64,000 nt of DNA from Annona cherimola (GCA_030490835.1 CM059973.1:64174008-64238007); one strand, 5' to 3'. Shown: positions 1-12,190, counted from the stretch's first letter. Made by a program: numbers and translations. Notes: a model not told the origin generated them from the letters alone.

Positions 1-95
1 AAACCGGGGTAAAGTTTCTAATTTAAGTTTAAAATTTTTAATTACCCAATTCACCCCTCCCTTCTTGGGTAATTGCCATCAACTCGGGACCAATA
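1..95 (+). repeat. 3' end of a copia-family LTR, cut by the window edge
   Basis: This segment matches the last ~95 bases of the LTRs that end at 3952, 49809 and 56821. Shared landmarks are the ccggggtaaag start, the acccaattcacccctccc stretch and the terminal aactcgggaccaa. The final dinucleotide reads TA instead of the family CA. No primer-binding site follows, so this is a solo LTR or the 3' LTR of an element lying mostly outside the window. Confidence 0.85.
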
Positions 96-536
96 GATAG
101 TTGTGTAGAAATAATTGAGATTAAGATAGTTGTACCGAAACATGCGAAGATATGATTAGAAAAATAAAGCAATTATAGAAAGGTAAAAAATTTATATTGA
201 AAAGTTTTAAACAAAAAATTTTAAAATTTGCCAAATGCTCCCTTATTGTAGAAACATTCTCCATACAATTATTTTAAATTTCATAATTTTAATTATACCG
301 TAGAAACTGTATCCATATAATCATTTTAAAATTTATCACAGAAATGTTCTTGATGTAATTATTTTAAAATTCAAAATTTTAGATTTATTGTAAACAAATT
401 TTCATATAATTATTTTAAATCTATATTTTTATGAATTAATTTAGAAAACAACTCTATTTCTTAACTTTGTCAGATTGAGCCTAACAAAGCCTGGACACTT
501 TTGATTTAATATCAACCCAGAACTGGGATACAAATA
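96..536. other. AT-rich spacer with a weak tandem repeat
   Basis: No coding signal is visible. Between about 243 and 420 a unit of roughly 55-65 bases recurs about three to four times with many mismatches. Each unit has a 'gtagaaac...tccatataattattttaaa' type core. Degenerate non-coding DNA. Confidence 0.5.
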
Positions 537-950
537 GGGATTTTGATACTATGCACCCGAGTGCACTTAGCATCGTTGCACTCGAGTGCAAATACCTATT
601 TTTTGTATTTTTTTGAAAAAAATTTTCACACAATTGTTAATCTATTTGTATTTATCATATACACACATATCAATTTTTTCATTTTTGAAAATATTTAGAT
701 ATTTTTAAAATTTTTAAAAATTAGTGACATTTTTAATAATTTAATTTTACTAAAATGCTACTGATTTTTAAAAATCTAGAAACATTTAAAAATATTCAAA
801 AATAGTAAAAATTGATACACACCTGTTAAACACACTCATATTAACATTTGTGTGAAAAAATTTTCAAAAAAATTATTAAAAAATGAGTATTTGCACCAAG
901 GTGCACCAAAGCTAAGTGCACTTAAGTGCATCGGCATAAGATCAAAATCC
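537..950. mobile_element. ~414 bp foldback MITE, hAT-like (family copy 1)
   Basis: The two halves are inverted copies of each other. The outer ends are GGGATTTTGATACTATGC on the left and, read from the other strand, a near match at the right end. Inside lie GTGCAC-rich boxes and an AT-rich core with 'tagtaaaaattgatac' and its complement. The centre is near 745. Flanking TACAAATA and TACAAGAG could be a decayed 8-bp target duplication. Length and internal design match the elements at 12835, 14599 and 19333. Confidence 0.75.
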
Positions 951-1031
951 TACAAGAGTAGGTCCTGGGTCCCAGCTCTGCACCATTCTAGATTCTGGGT
1001 TTGGTAGTTTCTAAGCTTTAGTTTATGTTAA

Positions 1032-1322
1032 GGGTATGTTTGGTAATGAAGAAAATATGTTAACTTAAAACTTTTCAATTTAAAATTTTTCACTCTTTAT
1101 AACTACTTTATTTTTCAATTATTTCTTCATATCTTCTTATACAAACGATCTTACTTTTCAATCATTTTCTTACAACTACCTATACAACTAACCTATCTAT
1201 TTTAACTTCATTATCTTTACTTCTCATTATTACTTCTATCATATCACATTATTTTTTTATTTTAACAATTTTTACACCGAGAACTTTTCATATAAAATTT
1301 TTATCAATTTCCAAAAACATCC
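1032..1322. mobile_element. Tourist-like (PIF/Harbinger-type) MITE
   Basis: A 291 bp element begins GGGTATGTTTGG and ends CCAAAAACATCC. It is flanked on both sides by TAA (1029-1031 and 1323-1325). Terminal GGG...CCC with a TAA/TTA duplication is the usual PIF/Harbinger signature. The internal pyrimidine-rich sequence (tatacaactaacctatctatttt) is shared with the element at 60614. Confidence 0.8.
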
Positions 1323-1469
1323 TAAAGTTTAAATGTGTAAATGACTAAATGTCGCGTCTACAGGACTAGATTTTGGAAAACAAGAAAAGGCCGCTTTCCA
1401 GTGGATTCCTCACCCTCGCAAGCCCATTCGGGTAGATTCCTCAAAAGATGATGCGAAAGCTAATATATG

Positions 1470-2196
1470 TAGACAGGAGACTACAATTTTAGTTTTATAG
1501 CGTCATATATATAATAATTTTTACAATTTTATATATTTACATAAATTTTGATTTTATTTAATTTAAATTAGTTAATATTTTAAATTATAAATTTATATAT
1601 TTATTTAGTTTTAAAATTATTTAAAGGTTTGCGTAGTTCTAAAATGAATTATTAATTATATATCTTTTGTAAAATACACAAATTAGGTAAAATATTTATA
1701 AAACGTCGAAAATTAGATGCAATTAGACGCTGTTAGATTAATGTGGATTTCATTAAATCGTATTATTTGGGTTTCAAACTCCGTAATTAAGGTGTAAATG
1801 ACCTTATAAGGAGCCTAAGATCATATTACAAGTGTTAAATTAGGATTAACTTATTAATTTCAAAAATTAGATGCGGTTAGATTCGATTATATGTGGTTAG
1901 ATGCGGTTAAACGTGGTTAGACGCTGTTAGATTAAGATGAATTTCATTTAATCATATTATCTGGGTTTTAAATTCCGTAATTAAGGTGTAAATGACCTTA
2001 TAAGGGGCCTAGGATCATATTACAGGTGTTAAAGTAGGATTAACTTATTAATTTAAAAAATTAGATGCGGTTAGACGTGGTTAGACGTGGTTAAATACAG
2101 TTAGATGCGGTTAGACGCTGTTAGATTGTGGTGATTTCATTAAATCGTTTATCTGGGTTTCAAATTCTGTAATTAAGGTGTAAATGACGTTATAAG
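1470..2196 (+). repeat. TTAGATGCGG-type tandem array, left part
   Basis: An AT-rich leader (about 1470-1720) precedes complex tandem units. Each unit carries a run of 10-mers such as TTAGATGCGG and TTAGACGCTG. A conserved block follows, with landmarks attaaatcgtattat, gtaattaaggtgtaaatgac, ggcctaggatcatattac and taggattaacttatta. Unit spacing, measured at the gatcat landmark, varies with the number of 10-mers. The same leader and units return at 61.9-64.0 kb. The solo LTR that follows splits the array. Confidence 0.85.
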
Positions 2197-3952
2197 TGTT
2201 GGAAACAATGTTTAAAACAAAACAAAATTGACCAAAGCATGAGTTTTGATGATTAACAAAGACTAATTTGAGTATATCAAGTATACTAATGAGTTTGCCA
2301 AATGTTTTAAGGAACTGAAATAGTCAAGTCGATCCCCAAGTCGACTTGGACTTTGACTTAGGGTGAATTCGATCCCAAAGTCGACTCCATTATCGACTTG
2401 AAACAGAACTTCAAAGGCAAAATCAAAACTGAAAGAATAGCAGGTGAAGTCGCAGGCTAAGTCGACTCCACTTGCGACTTGGGAAGCCAAGTCGCAAACG
2501 AAGTCGACCTCACTATCGACTTCAGTCGAGAGAAAACTGTCCAGACCTGACTTTGGGGCACAAAGATGCCCAAGTCGCAGACGAAGTCGACTCCAGGTGC
2601 GACTTGGGCGAAGTCGCAAACAAGGTCGACTCCATCCTCGACTTGAGACTTTCAAACTTCAAAGATGCAGATTCAAGGTCATTCCAAGAATCCACTTGAA
2701 TAATCCAAATCAAGATGCAAACACATTTTCAAAGAACAACTTGATTTATCTCAAGTTCAAAGCAATGATTCAAGTTCAAGATCAAATCAAGTCTATTAAG
2801 CCCAAGGCAAAGATACAAGTATGTTTCAAATATTCAAGTCTTAAAGATCAAATGAGTCAGATGCAAATCAAGGTGCATGAATCAATCATTCAAGAATCAA
2901 AAGGACTAAAGGAAGAAAGCCAAGCAAGATAGAAGCAAATCAAATGAAGATCAAAGCATTTTTAGCAAAGGCCGAGCCAAATGAAGATCAAAGCATTTTT
3001 AGCAAAGGCCGAGCCAAGTCGCAACCCAAGTCGACTCCAGGATCGACTTCAGTTGAAGTCTGAGGCCAAGTCGACCCAAGACTCAGACTTGGGAATCTGA
3101 AGAACTGGAGTCGCACACGAGGTCGACTCCAGGTGCGACTTGGAAGCCAAGTCGCAGGCCAAGTCGACTCCATCTTCGACTTGGAAAATAACGTTCGAAT
3201 TTTTGAACGTTGGAGATCATTTATTGCGCGCCAACTACCTCTACAACGTTCAAATCTTCCTCACTCTATAAAAGGACACTCAAATGAACGTGAAAGAAAT
3301 ATACAAGACACTCATATACACTACTATACACACTACAAAGTCCAAAGAGAGAAAAGAAGTGCAAGAAGGAGTTTCTATTTCATTTTCTCCATATTTGAGT
3401 GGTCTATATACATTCAAAGGAAGAAAGAGCTTCAAGTTGCAAGCTGCTTCATCGATACTCATCCAAGCTGCTTCTACAATTTCTTCCTCGAGCTCAACCT
3501 GCCTACACATCTCTATAAAGTGTAGTTTTTCTTATTTCAAAGTCTTGTTGTATTGAACTTGATTTAGCTTGAGTAGTTAAGATCAAGTATATGCAAAGTA
3601 GTGTGTGATTGGAGTGGAACTCATCACCTACTTGTGTTGTGTGTTGTATATGTCCCCTAGAGCTAGAATCTAGAAGAGAGCGGAGACTCTAAGTGTATTC
3701 GAGAAATACATAGTGGAACCCAAGTCACAACGGAGTGTGAGCTTGGAAGAGTGGAGTAGGGAAGGATTGCCCGAACCACTATAAATCTTGTCTTTTGCTT
3801 TCTTTTATTGCTTTATCTTATTGCTCTCTATTTTCCTTCAAAAAGGGGATTAATCTTTCAAGGGGTTAAGATTTTTAATTTACCAAAGAATTTTTTAAAG
3901 AACCCAATTCACCCCTCCCCTCTTGGGTTTAGCCATCAACTCGGGACCAACA
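2197..3952 (+). mobile_element. Solo LTR of the copia family, TSD ATAAG
   Basis: The segment starts TGTTGGAAAC and ends GGGACCAACA, matching the termini of the full element at 48109-56821. Perfect 5-bp duplications ATAAG flank it (2192-2196 and 3953-3957). No internal retrotransposon sequence lies between or beside the ends, so it arose by LTR-LTR recombination. It is 1756 bp against 1701 bp for the intact LTRs. It carries a 34-bp tandem duplication near 2945-3012 and the GTCGAC/GCGACTT-rich motif clusters. It is inserted in the tandem array. Reading frames here are low-complexity by-products of the motif repeats. Confidence 0.93.
3267..3275 (+). promoter_or_regulatory. TATA box of the solo LTR
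   Basis: TATAAAAGG lies just downstream of an inverted AACGTT...AACGTT pair (about 3190-3212). It occupies the same place as TATAAAAGG in the two LTRs of the full copia element. Probable LTR promoter core. Confidence 0.6.
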
Positions 3953-4600
3953 ATAAGGAATCTATGATCATATTACAGGTGTTAAATTAGAATTAACTTA
4001 TTACTTTAAAAAATTAGATGTGGTTAGATGCGGTTAGACACGATTAGATGCAGTTAGATGCGGTTAGATACGGTTAGACGTTGTTAGATTATGGTGATTT
4101 CATTAAATCGTATTATCTGGATTTTAAATTCCGTAATTAAGGTGTAAATGACCTTATAAGGGGTCTAGGATCATATTACAGGTGTTAAATTAGGATTAAC
4201 TTATTAATTTTAAAAATTAGATGCGGTTAGATTATGGTGATTTCATTAAATCGTATTATCTGAGTTTCAAATTCCGTAGTTAAGGTATAAATGACATTAT
4301 AAGAGGCCTAGGATCATATTACAGGTGTTAAATTAGGATTAACTTATTAATTTGAAAAATTAGATACGGTTAGACGCTGTTAGATTATGGTGATTTCATT
4401 AAATCGTATTATCTGGGTTTTAAATTCTGTAATTAAGGTATAAATGACGTTATAAGGGGCCTAGGATCATATTACAGGTGTTAAATTAGTATTAACTTAT
4501 TAATTTATAAAATTAGATATGGTTAGATGTTGTTAGATCCGGTTAGATGCTATTAAATGCTGTTAGATGCGATTAGATTCTATTATATTCAGAAAATAAA
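3953..4600 (+). repeat. TTAGATGCGG-type tandem array, continuation
   Basis: The array resumes directly after the target duplication of the solo LTR. The conserved gatcatattac landmark recurs near 3967, 4170, 4312 and 4465, giving unit spacings of about 203, 142 and 153 bases. The last units decay into TTAGAT-type 10-mers by about 4575. Confidence 0.85.
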
Positions 4601-4619
4601 AAAATATTAATAAATTTTC

Positions 4620-6535
4620 AAAAAATCATGCAGTGGCAAGGAAATTTTGATAAAAGTTGTTGCATAGGCAGTCCCCACATACACAATGAGCATTTTTCTT
4701 CTCTCTAAAACTTTTTGTAGAGAAATTTGTGGCATGCTTAGTAGATTCTGGTGGGGTAAAAAAAGATGGTAAACGTAAAATTAGTTGGGAGCATGGAGAG
4801 ACATGTTCAAGGCGAAGGTTGTAGGGGGTATAGGATTCAGAGACATCATAAACTTTAACTATGCCCTACTAGCAAAGAAAGTATGGTGGCTAGTAAATAC
4901 AAATTTGTTGTGCAACTCAACATTGCAAGCCAAACAACCCAAGCATGGGAATCTATGGTTGTGTAGAAGGCAAAGCAACTGATTCTTTCACACGAAAGAG
5001 CATCCTCAAAGCTAGAGATGTCATTTATAGCAAAGGCATATTGGTAATAGTCAACTACTGGATTTTTTTAGCGATAGATAGCTCCCAACATACATTTGCA
5101 AAGCAAGCCCTCTTCTAGCGTATGTACATGATGATGTCTAGGTCAGTTTTTTTCTTGATAAGCAAATTGGCCAGTGAAAGGAGGACTTGTTGTTGCAAGC
5201 TATTGGTGCATCAGGTCGAGATCTCATCACATTCTTTGTTACACTAAACCTTGTGAAGATGATAGGTGGTTCTAGGAGCATGAAGTAGATAGTCGATATA
5301 CAGTTAAATCAGCATACAAGACTTGATTGCAAATTAAAGGTCGCATGTTGGTAGCTGATGACATGGATTCGACTCCTGATCAGGCAGTTTACAAATTCAT
5401 TTGGAAGACAAAAGTCCTAAGCAAGATCCTTATTTTGGTCGGAGATTATTGAAAGATGCATTGCCCACATTGGGCACCTTGCGTAGGCACAGTATTTTGC
5501 TAAATCCCACTTGTCTTGTCTAAAGGAAAGAGATGGAGGATATTCATCATTTATTTGTCTAGTGAGAGTTGGTTCAACCTGCGTGCCATCAAATCACGGG
5601 GTGTTGCCCTTCTAGATGGTGATAAACGATGTCCAAATTATCTTCAGACAGTTCATTTCTCCCCCACAAGGAGATGACTTTGCTTTCTTTCTCCTATTTT
5701 GTTGGCATGTTTGGCATTTGAGAAATCAATTAAGAGAAGAAGGAACCCAATCGACATTGGAAGATGTGAACTAGTGGTATGCATAATATCTGGATCAATA
5801 TAGGAAGGTGTTTGGCCTTCTCAGGTCAAGTCTATTTGACCAATCACTTGTTGCAAAATGGGTAAAACCACTTCAAGGATATTTTAAGATCAACGTGGAT
5901 GGCAAAAGGGACATCCAAAAAATTTACACGGGGGGTTTGCAATGATGATCAAAGATTCTAGAGGATTCTTTGACATTTTAAGATCAATGTGGATGGCAAA
6001 AGGGACATCCAAAAATTTATACAGGGGTTTGCAACGGTGATTAGAGATTCCAGAGGATTCTTCATCTTAGTCAGACGATGGAACCGGCTAAGTGTCTTAG
6101 ACCCATTAGTTATGGAAGTCACTGCAATATGGCCGGTCGTGTCAAGTGGGATCAGGAAATTAACCTCCGACACATCCAAATGGAATCAAATTCTTTGATT
6201 CTTTTTTGTTTTTTAGCTAACGAGAAGCCTATATTATCTCTTGTGAGAACACTGATTGACAAGATTAGATAGGCTACATCACATGATCGATCAGTAACCT
6301 TTCATCATGTTATACACTTAGGCAATTCAGTAGCTGGTTGACTTTATGTCTTGCAATTTTTCTTCCAATCTAGGGTGGTGGGCTAATCCCACATACTTTC
6401 TTCAGGAAAAACTTTGTATAGATAATTTTTTGTCATTGAAATCTATCAATAGCTCTATCCCCCGTCCCTCTGAATCTCTCCATTTCTAGAGGTTGTTGGG
6501 TTAGAAAATATTTCTACTTTCCATCAAAAAAAAAA
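4620..6535 (+). mobile_element. 5'-truncated L1-type LINE relic with RNase H region
   Basis: From about 4648 the plus strand encodes, in broken frames, the C-terminal part of a plant LINE reverse transcriptase. A VPTYTMSIFLL-like helix leads into FWWG, followed by GGIGFRDIINFNYALLAKKVWW at 4830-4895. A zinc-binding RVT-like segment comes next (YKFIWKTKVL, about 5390), then an RNase H start (GYFKINVDGK, about 5880). Frameshifts and stops are frequent. The element ends in a short A-run (6525-6535). The endonuclease and catalytic RT core are missing, as expected of 5' truncation. Inactive. Confidence 0.8.
5881..6064 (+). repeat. 94-bp tandem duplication inside the LINE RNase H region
   Basis: The stretch beginning attttaagatcaacgtggat (5881) repeats at 5975 with several mismatches. 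Both copies run through ggcaaaagggacatccaaaa to agaggattctt. It duplicates the start of the RNase H domain. Confidence 0.8.
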
Positions 6536-7894
6536 TTACCCACCCATATGAATATGATTGCATGGTTGTACCACGGAAGCACTCCATCTCCGGTATCCAG
6601 TGAACCAGCAGTAGCTATCTTAGCAAATCCCACCGTCTGCTCTCTATAATTGCAGCAACCAGAACCACGTACGCCTCTGTTTCTATGTGAAAATCAGCAA
6701 CAAACAAGCACATTCCATGGAAACTGAATTAGCACGGGTACATTAGTCATTCTACTAGTGTATGAATGAAGGCTTTTTTTTTTTTTGGAGCAGGTGTGTT
6801 AATGAACTTTGATATACACTGATTGTCTTTGATCAGTAGGGATGCATTAATTATTTTACTTTTGCGTTGATTGCTATTCACCCTAACTGTGTGCGGATTT
6901 GAGGAACTTAATTTGTTCATAATTCTTTGGCATGAAATGAATTCTTGAAAATGCATGGGCATACCAAGCATTAGGTTCAAAAATCGTGATTATTTGGAAA
7001 TTTCTCCATGTATAGAAGTAGATGGGAGGCGCGCTTATTTCGAAGAGAAGATGGAGGTGGGCCACTTGGATTAAGTGGTGACAAATAGGACGCAAGTCTT
7101 CTTCCATATACGTCCCATCCAGAATCCAAAAGGACCAAAACCTTTCATATTCCATTCTTTTCAGGTTACCATCCAAGATGTGAGATAGGTGAACTTAAGG
7201 CTAAATCCATGTCTACTTATTATTCTCATGTGCATTCGACTTGCAAGCCATGTGCACGTATGATTTGCTTGAAACATGTAACTCGAAATTTAGATCTTAA
7301 ATATATTTTTCGGTCGACCAAAAAAATCATATATAAATTCATCTGAAATTCATACAAGGCTTGTCAAAAAAATCAATAGATCTCATATCTAAAAATGCAC
7401 AATGAAATTTATCTAAAAATCCCCAATCAATATCATAAAAAAAAACATGTTATATCAATTCACATCCATAATAAAATAGGAAAATCTTTAAGAAAGAAAT
7501 CCTACTTACTTGAAATAGCAAACTAGTCAAATTTCTTCTCTAGGATTCCACATCAATTCCGAAATATATGCTTCTAGTTTACTTCAATCGCCACATATAT
7601 TTAAACGTATTGATACTTTATACAATAATTTATCTATATATAAATTATGTAGAAAATAGTTTGAGTTGGAAAAACAACTTTAAAGTTGTTATTTATATCA
7701 AACTATTTTATTACATTGAATTTGTACTATTTTCATAGTGGGTCTATACACATATCCAATTTGGATGAAAATCGGTATGTTAATAGAATACATAATTCTA
7801 AATATAATGGATGGAATAAATTATAATTTTATGATTACATAGGGCTCATTTTGAGGTAACTGCACTAGAATATTTTTCTCTCTATATAAAATTT

Positions 7895-8110
7895 TAGTAG
7901 GTTAAACAGGTTAAATAGGTTAAATAGGTTAAACAGGTTACTAAACAAGTTGACAGATTATCAAATGATAACTGTAATCCGTTTATTTAATTAAATAATT
8001 GAATAGGTTAGTGGATCATAACCTATTTATTCAAAAATCCTAACTCAAACTCATTTATAAATGGGTTGGACGAGCAGGTTGATCATGACCATTACCATTC
8101 TAATAATACC
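7895..8110. repeat. GGTTAAACGGGTT-type repeat (MITE fragment)
   Basis: Short tandem variants of 'aggttaaacaggtta' are followed by taatccgtttatttaattaaa, an 'aaatgggttggacgagcagg' stretch and catgaccattaccatt. The same order is present at 15545-15745 and 18571-19090, so this is a dispersed element family. The best-preserved copy is the one at 18571. Confidence 0.6.
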
Positions 8111-8513
8111 TAGAATTGGTGATGGTGTAATTAAATGATATTGACATATTAATAATAATATTACTTCTGGCGTTATTAAATGGTATTAACATATTAATAA
8201 CAATATTACTTCTGTTCTGCTTGTTTAATGCTAAATGGATTGATGGGATTTATTTTAGGTGATGTTAGGGATTGTGAAGTGGGTACAAAATCGTGGTATG
8301 GGATGGACCCAAGCTCCTATTCAAAATGTGCCCAACCATCACATGATATTATCATACCATATATCCCATTCCATCCTATGTCATCCCACTCAAGCATAAT
8401 CCCAAATATCCCCTTAGAAATAATGCTAATGAATTTATATTAATAAATGGGCTAAATGCACTTTAAGTTATGGTACAACAGGCCCACTTCTGTGTAAACG
8501 GGTTACATAAAGA

Positions 8514-9523
8514 CGGTTTCACGTAACCTCTCAAATTTTAAGATTTTGATATTAATAAAAAATTCAATGCATTCATTGCATTTAATATCATTTATTTAGT
8601 TATGAGACCAAATTTTAATCAAATCCAATTTGTGTATAGGTCATATTTGCTCAAAAATAGGTAACTTCATGTGTAAATTAGGAACAATGCTTAGATTCAT
8701 TCACATATATATTGGAATATATTAATAATCTATAAAATCATTTATCTATATATTAATGATATTTTAGACTGTTTAGATGTTGAAAATGCTACTTAGCATG
8801 TATTATATTAATTTTACATGTTTATAGATGAAGCCCATATACAGTGATATTAGAAAAATGAAAGGATTTCTGTAATAATATAAATGATGCTAAATACAAT
8901 AAATAGAATAGGTTTTTCATCAACTATCTAAATATTGAAAATGGAGAGAATTAAGTAAAGAGGGGGGGTTTCATAGAAGCATTTTCGTGCATATTTGTGT
9001 ATGTGTGTGTGTGTGTTTATATATATCAGTGTCGTTTTTATGAAACCCCTTTTCTATATAACCTCCTCTATTTTTAAAATCTTAATAATTAATAAAAAAT
9101 TCATTCTATCTATTATATTTAGCATTATTTATATTATCATGGAAACTCTCTCATTTATTCTATATCATTGTATAGGGGTTCAACCTATAAATGTATAAAA
9201 TTAACCTAATAAAATAGTTTAATATTAAAATATCAACTTTAAAGTAGTTTTTAAAACATCTAAACTATCTAAAATATTGCTAATATGTGGATAAATGATT
9301 CTAGAAAATATTATTACATTTTAATACATTTGTGAATGTATTTAAGCATTTTTCAAATTTACACATGAATATATATATATATTAAGCAAATGTGGCCATA
9401 TAAATACTTGATTGAGATGAAATTTGATCTCTTAGCAAAAATTTGATATTAAATACAACGAATAAATTGAATTTTAAATTAATTATCAATATCTCAAAAA
9501 TTAAGGGGTTACTTAGTACCGCT
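8514..9523. mobile_element. ~1 kb foldback (palindromic) element
   Basis: The left arm (about 8514-8985) and right arm (about 9030-9523) are inverted copies. Paired landmarks are cggtttcacgtaacc with its counterpart at the right end, 'tgaaatttgatct'-like and 'catatttgct' blocks, and the central gggggggtttcat against atgaaacccctt. A (TG)n tract sits at the centre near 9001-9015. A single related arm is found at 11690-12190. The short reading frames in both places are palindrome by-products. Confidence 0.7.
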
Positions 9524-9910
9524 TCCTAATGCCACCTAACCTTTATTTTCCCACTACTATCCTAATTTTATTTTCCTTTTAATGCTCTATTTCTATTTTT
9601 TGCTGCCCATAAAACACTATCTCGCCAAAAACCTTATACCTTATACATCTATACAAAAATAAAATTCTTGGTTTGGAGGGACGTTTCAAACCTCATACCT
9701 CTCGCACACGTACAGACTTGGATAAAACAAATGTGACTTCAATTTTGCGATAAAAAAAATATGACTTCGATTCTTATTTGTAGTCAAGATTAGAACATTC
9801 TGGGGTTCGGTAGTATATATGCATTAGTTTATTTTAAAGTTTAAATACTAAAAAAAATTACTTGAGAGTTGTGTATACGACTGGACCTGGAAGTGTCACT
9901 TATAGATTCT

Positions 9911-10400
9911 GGAAAAAAATGATTTTTATAAATATGCCTACAATATTTGACTAATATTGTATCCTTATCCTTAAATTTGCTAATATTGTAAATATATCCA
10001 CAAAGTTTGTATGAAACTGCAAGTGTACCTTTCATTATAACACTGTTAAAATTTTTGTAAAATTATGTTAATGTCCGTTAAACCAAATGATACACTTACA
10101 ATTTTTGCAAATGCTATAAGTATATTTGCAAAAATATCTAAAATAATAATATATATAAAATAATGAAATAGCAAATATATCTATAATATTTGAAAAATTG
10201 CAAGTGTATCACTTAGCTTAAAAGGACATTATCTTCATTTTACAAATATTTCAATGGAGTTATAACGGAAAAGACACTTAGAATTTCATATAAAATTTGT
10301 GGAAATATTTGCAATATCAGCAAACTTAGAGACACAGATGCAATATTGATGAAATGTTGTAGGCATATTTGCAAAAATTTCGAAAAAAACCCACTTTTGG
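9911..10400. mobile_element. ~490 bp foldback element
   Basis: The inverted arms pair aaatatgcctacaatattt on the left with the complement of aaatgttgtaggcatattt on the right. Further paired blocks are gtaaatatatccacaaa, tgaaactgcaagtgta and tgtccgttaaacc. The element interrupts block A at the point where block B reads continuously (around 19110-19170), so it probably inserted after the duplication. Confidence 0.65.
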
Positions 10401-10639
10401 GGAAAGTTTGGTAAGGTGTAAATGGTGGTAAAGTGAATATTTTTAAAAAAATGTGAAAGTCATTAGATATGATTAGCGTAAAGTAAGAATAAATAAAATA
10501 ATTATATGAAAAATGATCAAAATATAGGGTTAAAAATGATTAAAAACAGTTAGATTAGTAAGGTTTCAAAATATTTATATGAGATTACGTGGAAACGTCT
10601 CCTACCCAAGTCTTCTAAGCACTTACCACCAAGTGCTAC

Positions 10640-10830
10640 TTTTTCACAATATATTAATTTTTTATATACAAAAAGATATTAATTTTAAAATAAGAAATAA
10701 AGGATTTCAAAAAAAATTTATGAAAAATTAAGAGATTTTTGTATCCATACCTACAACGTTTGAGCAGAATTTGAAATATGTTATGACTTCTGTAAAATTT
10801 GTATTTATACAAATAAGACTTAACTGAAAT
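10640..10830 (+). repeat. Dispersed repeat, copy 1
   Basis: Shares atattaattttttatatac, aaaataagaaataa, aattaagagatttttg, atccatac and 'gtaaaatttgtat' in the same order with 12490-12680. Non-coding, class unknown. Confidence 0.6.
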
Positions 10831-11579
10831 TGAAGCGTAACTGCAAATGCTAAATCTTTTTTGAAAAATGATTAAAAAAAGCCAACGTAAACAATAAATG
10901 AAAAATTATATTAAAATTCCTTTGCAAAAAAATTTATTTTTTTAAAAGAATTTCCTTATATTAAACAGATCCGTTTCGTTACTTTTTAAAAATAGTTCTA
11001 TTTCAATATATTTTTCAAATTTTAATGAGTAAATTCCTCTTATGCTCCTAATTCCTAATATACATACAATGTTTCATTAATTGCTCTCATACTTATAATA
11101 TCTGACCCTAAATTCATAATAGATTCATGACTTCACAAACTCTGTTAGCTAGCAAAAGAAAATGACTAAAATGCGCAGTCCTTAAAAACTGTGAAGATGG
11201 GAGTCCGGCGCTCCAGCGCAGCGGTGACTCATCTTGGCATGGTTGCCATCGATCCAGGATCAAATCCCTGAGACAGCAGAAACAAAAGACCCGAGGAAAA
11301 AAAAAAAAAACGGCGAAGATGGAAGACATGCATTATTCGAGCACAATATTTCGGTGCCCCTCCAAATGCAACAAAAAATCAACATTTCGATGGCGGTAGA
11401 AAAAACAGGAAGAAGTTTCGAAATTTCTGTTGAGCATTGAGAATTCGACGAAGTCTTGACGAGGTTTTGCACAGATTTACTTCTGTAATTTCTTTAGAGA
11501 TTTAAAATTGATCATGCAATAAAAGTGTCAATTTCCGCCCCCATTGACTCACTTTTAAATCAGAAGTGCCCAGTTTCAT

Positions 11580-11609
11580 CAAAATAAATAAATAAATAAA
11601 TAAATAAAA
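11580..11609. repeat. (AAAT)n microsatellite
   Basis: About six tandem aaat units just beyond the end of block A. Confidence 0.9.
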
Positions 11610-11689
11610 ATTCAGAATACAACTAACTAGCCTAAACCAAGTTCAGAATATAAAACAATTTTTAATATATATCAGAAATACTTCTATAA

Positions 11690-12190
11690 AACCAGATTTC
11701 ATAAAAGTGATTTCGCGAAATCTTTTTTATTTTTGAAATATTGATCCTCGATGGAAAATCTAATCCATTTATTGTATTTTACACCATATTTTTAGCTAGA
11801 AGACCAAGTTACATCTCAATCCAATATGTGGATGAACCACATTTGCTCAAAAATAGATGTATTCATATGTAAATTATGAAAAATGCTTAAATCCATTATA
11901 CATATATCAGAATATAACAACACTTTTTAAGATAATTAACTTACATATTATTGATATTTTAGATGGTTTAGATATTGAAAAAACTATTTTAAAGTTGATA
12001 CTTTAATATTTAATTATTTTATTACGTTGATTTTACACATTTATAGATCGGAACCATATACAGTGAAATTTTAAAAAAAAAAAGATTTCTAAGATACTGT
12101 AAATAATGCAAAATATAATGGATGAAATAGATTTTCTATCTACCACCAAGATTTTAAAAATGGAGGGGGTTTCATAAAAGCATCCCCGTG
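11690..12190 (+). repeat. Single arm of the 8.5-9.5 kb foldback family
   Basis: Colinear with the left arm of the 8514-9523 element. Landmarks include tttgctcaaaaataga, tatgtaaatta, gatattttaga.ggtttagat, gattttacacatttatag, the atatacagtgaaattt block and gagggggtttcataaaagcat. It ends at a (TG)n/(TA)n tract where the palindrome centre would be. No opposite arm follows. Confidence 0.6.

Larger units (their letters stand above)
6537..11545 (+). repeat. Segmental duplication block A
   Basis: This block is colinear with block B (13990-19895). Matching pieces include 6537-7190 with 13990-14590 plus 15006-15085, 7415-7590 with 17522-17690, 9690-9900 with 18340-18570, and 11095-11545 with 19178-19895. 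Identity is moderate, with many small differences, so the duplication is not recent. No protein-coding gene is recognisable in either copy. A-specific insertions are the foldbacks at 8514-9523 and 9911-10400. Confidence 0.75.

Noticed and set aside
1861..2196. Telomere-like repeat (TTAG-rich)
   Set aside because: The unit is TTAGATGCGG and variants inside a longer complex unit, not the plant TTTAGGG telomere repeat.
2263..3556. Several overlapping frames of 60-160 codons on both strands in the solo LTR
   Set aside because: They translate the GTCGAC/GCGACTT motif repeats in different registers, recur in the other LTRs and show no domain. LTR sequence, not genes.
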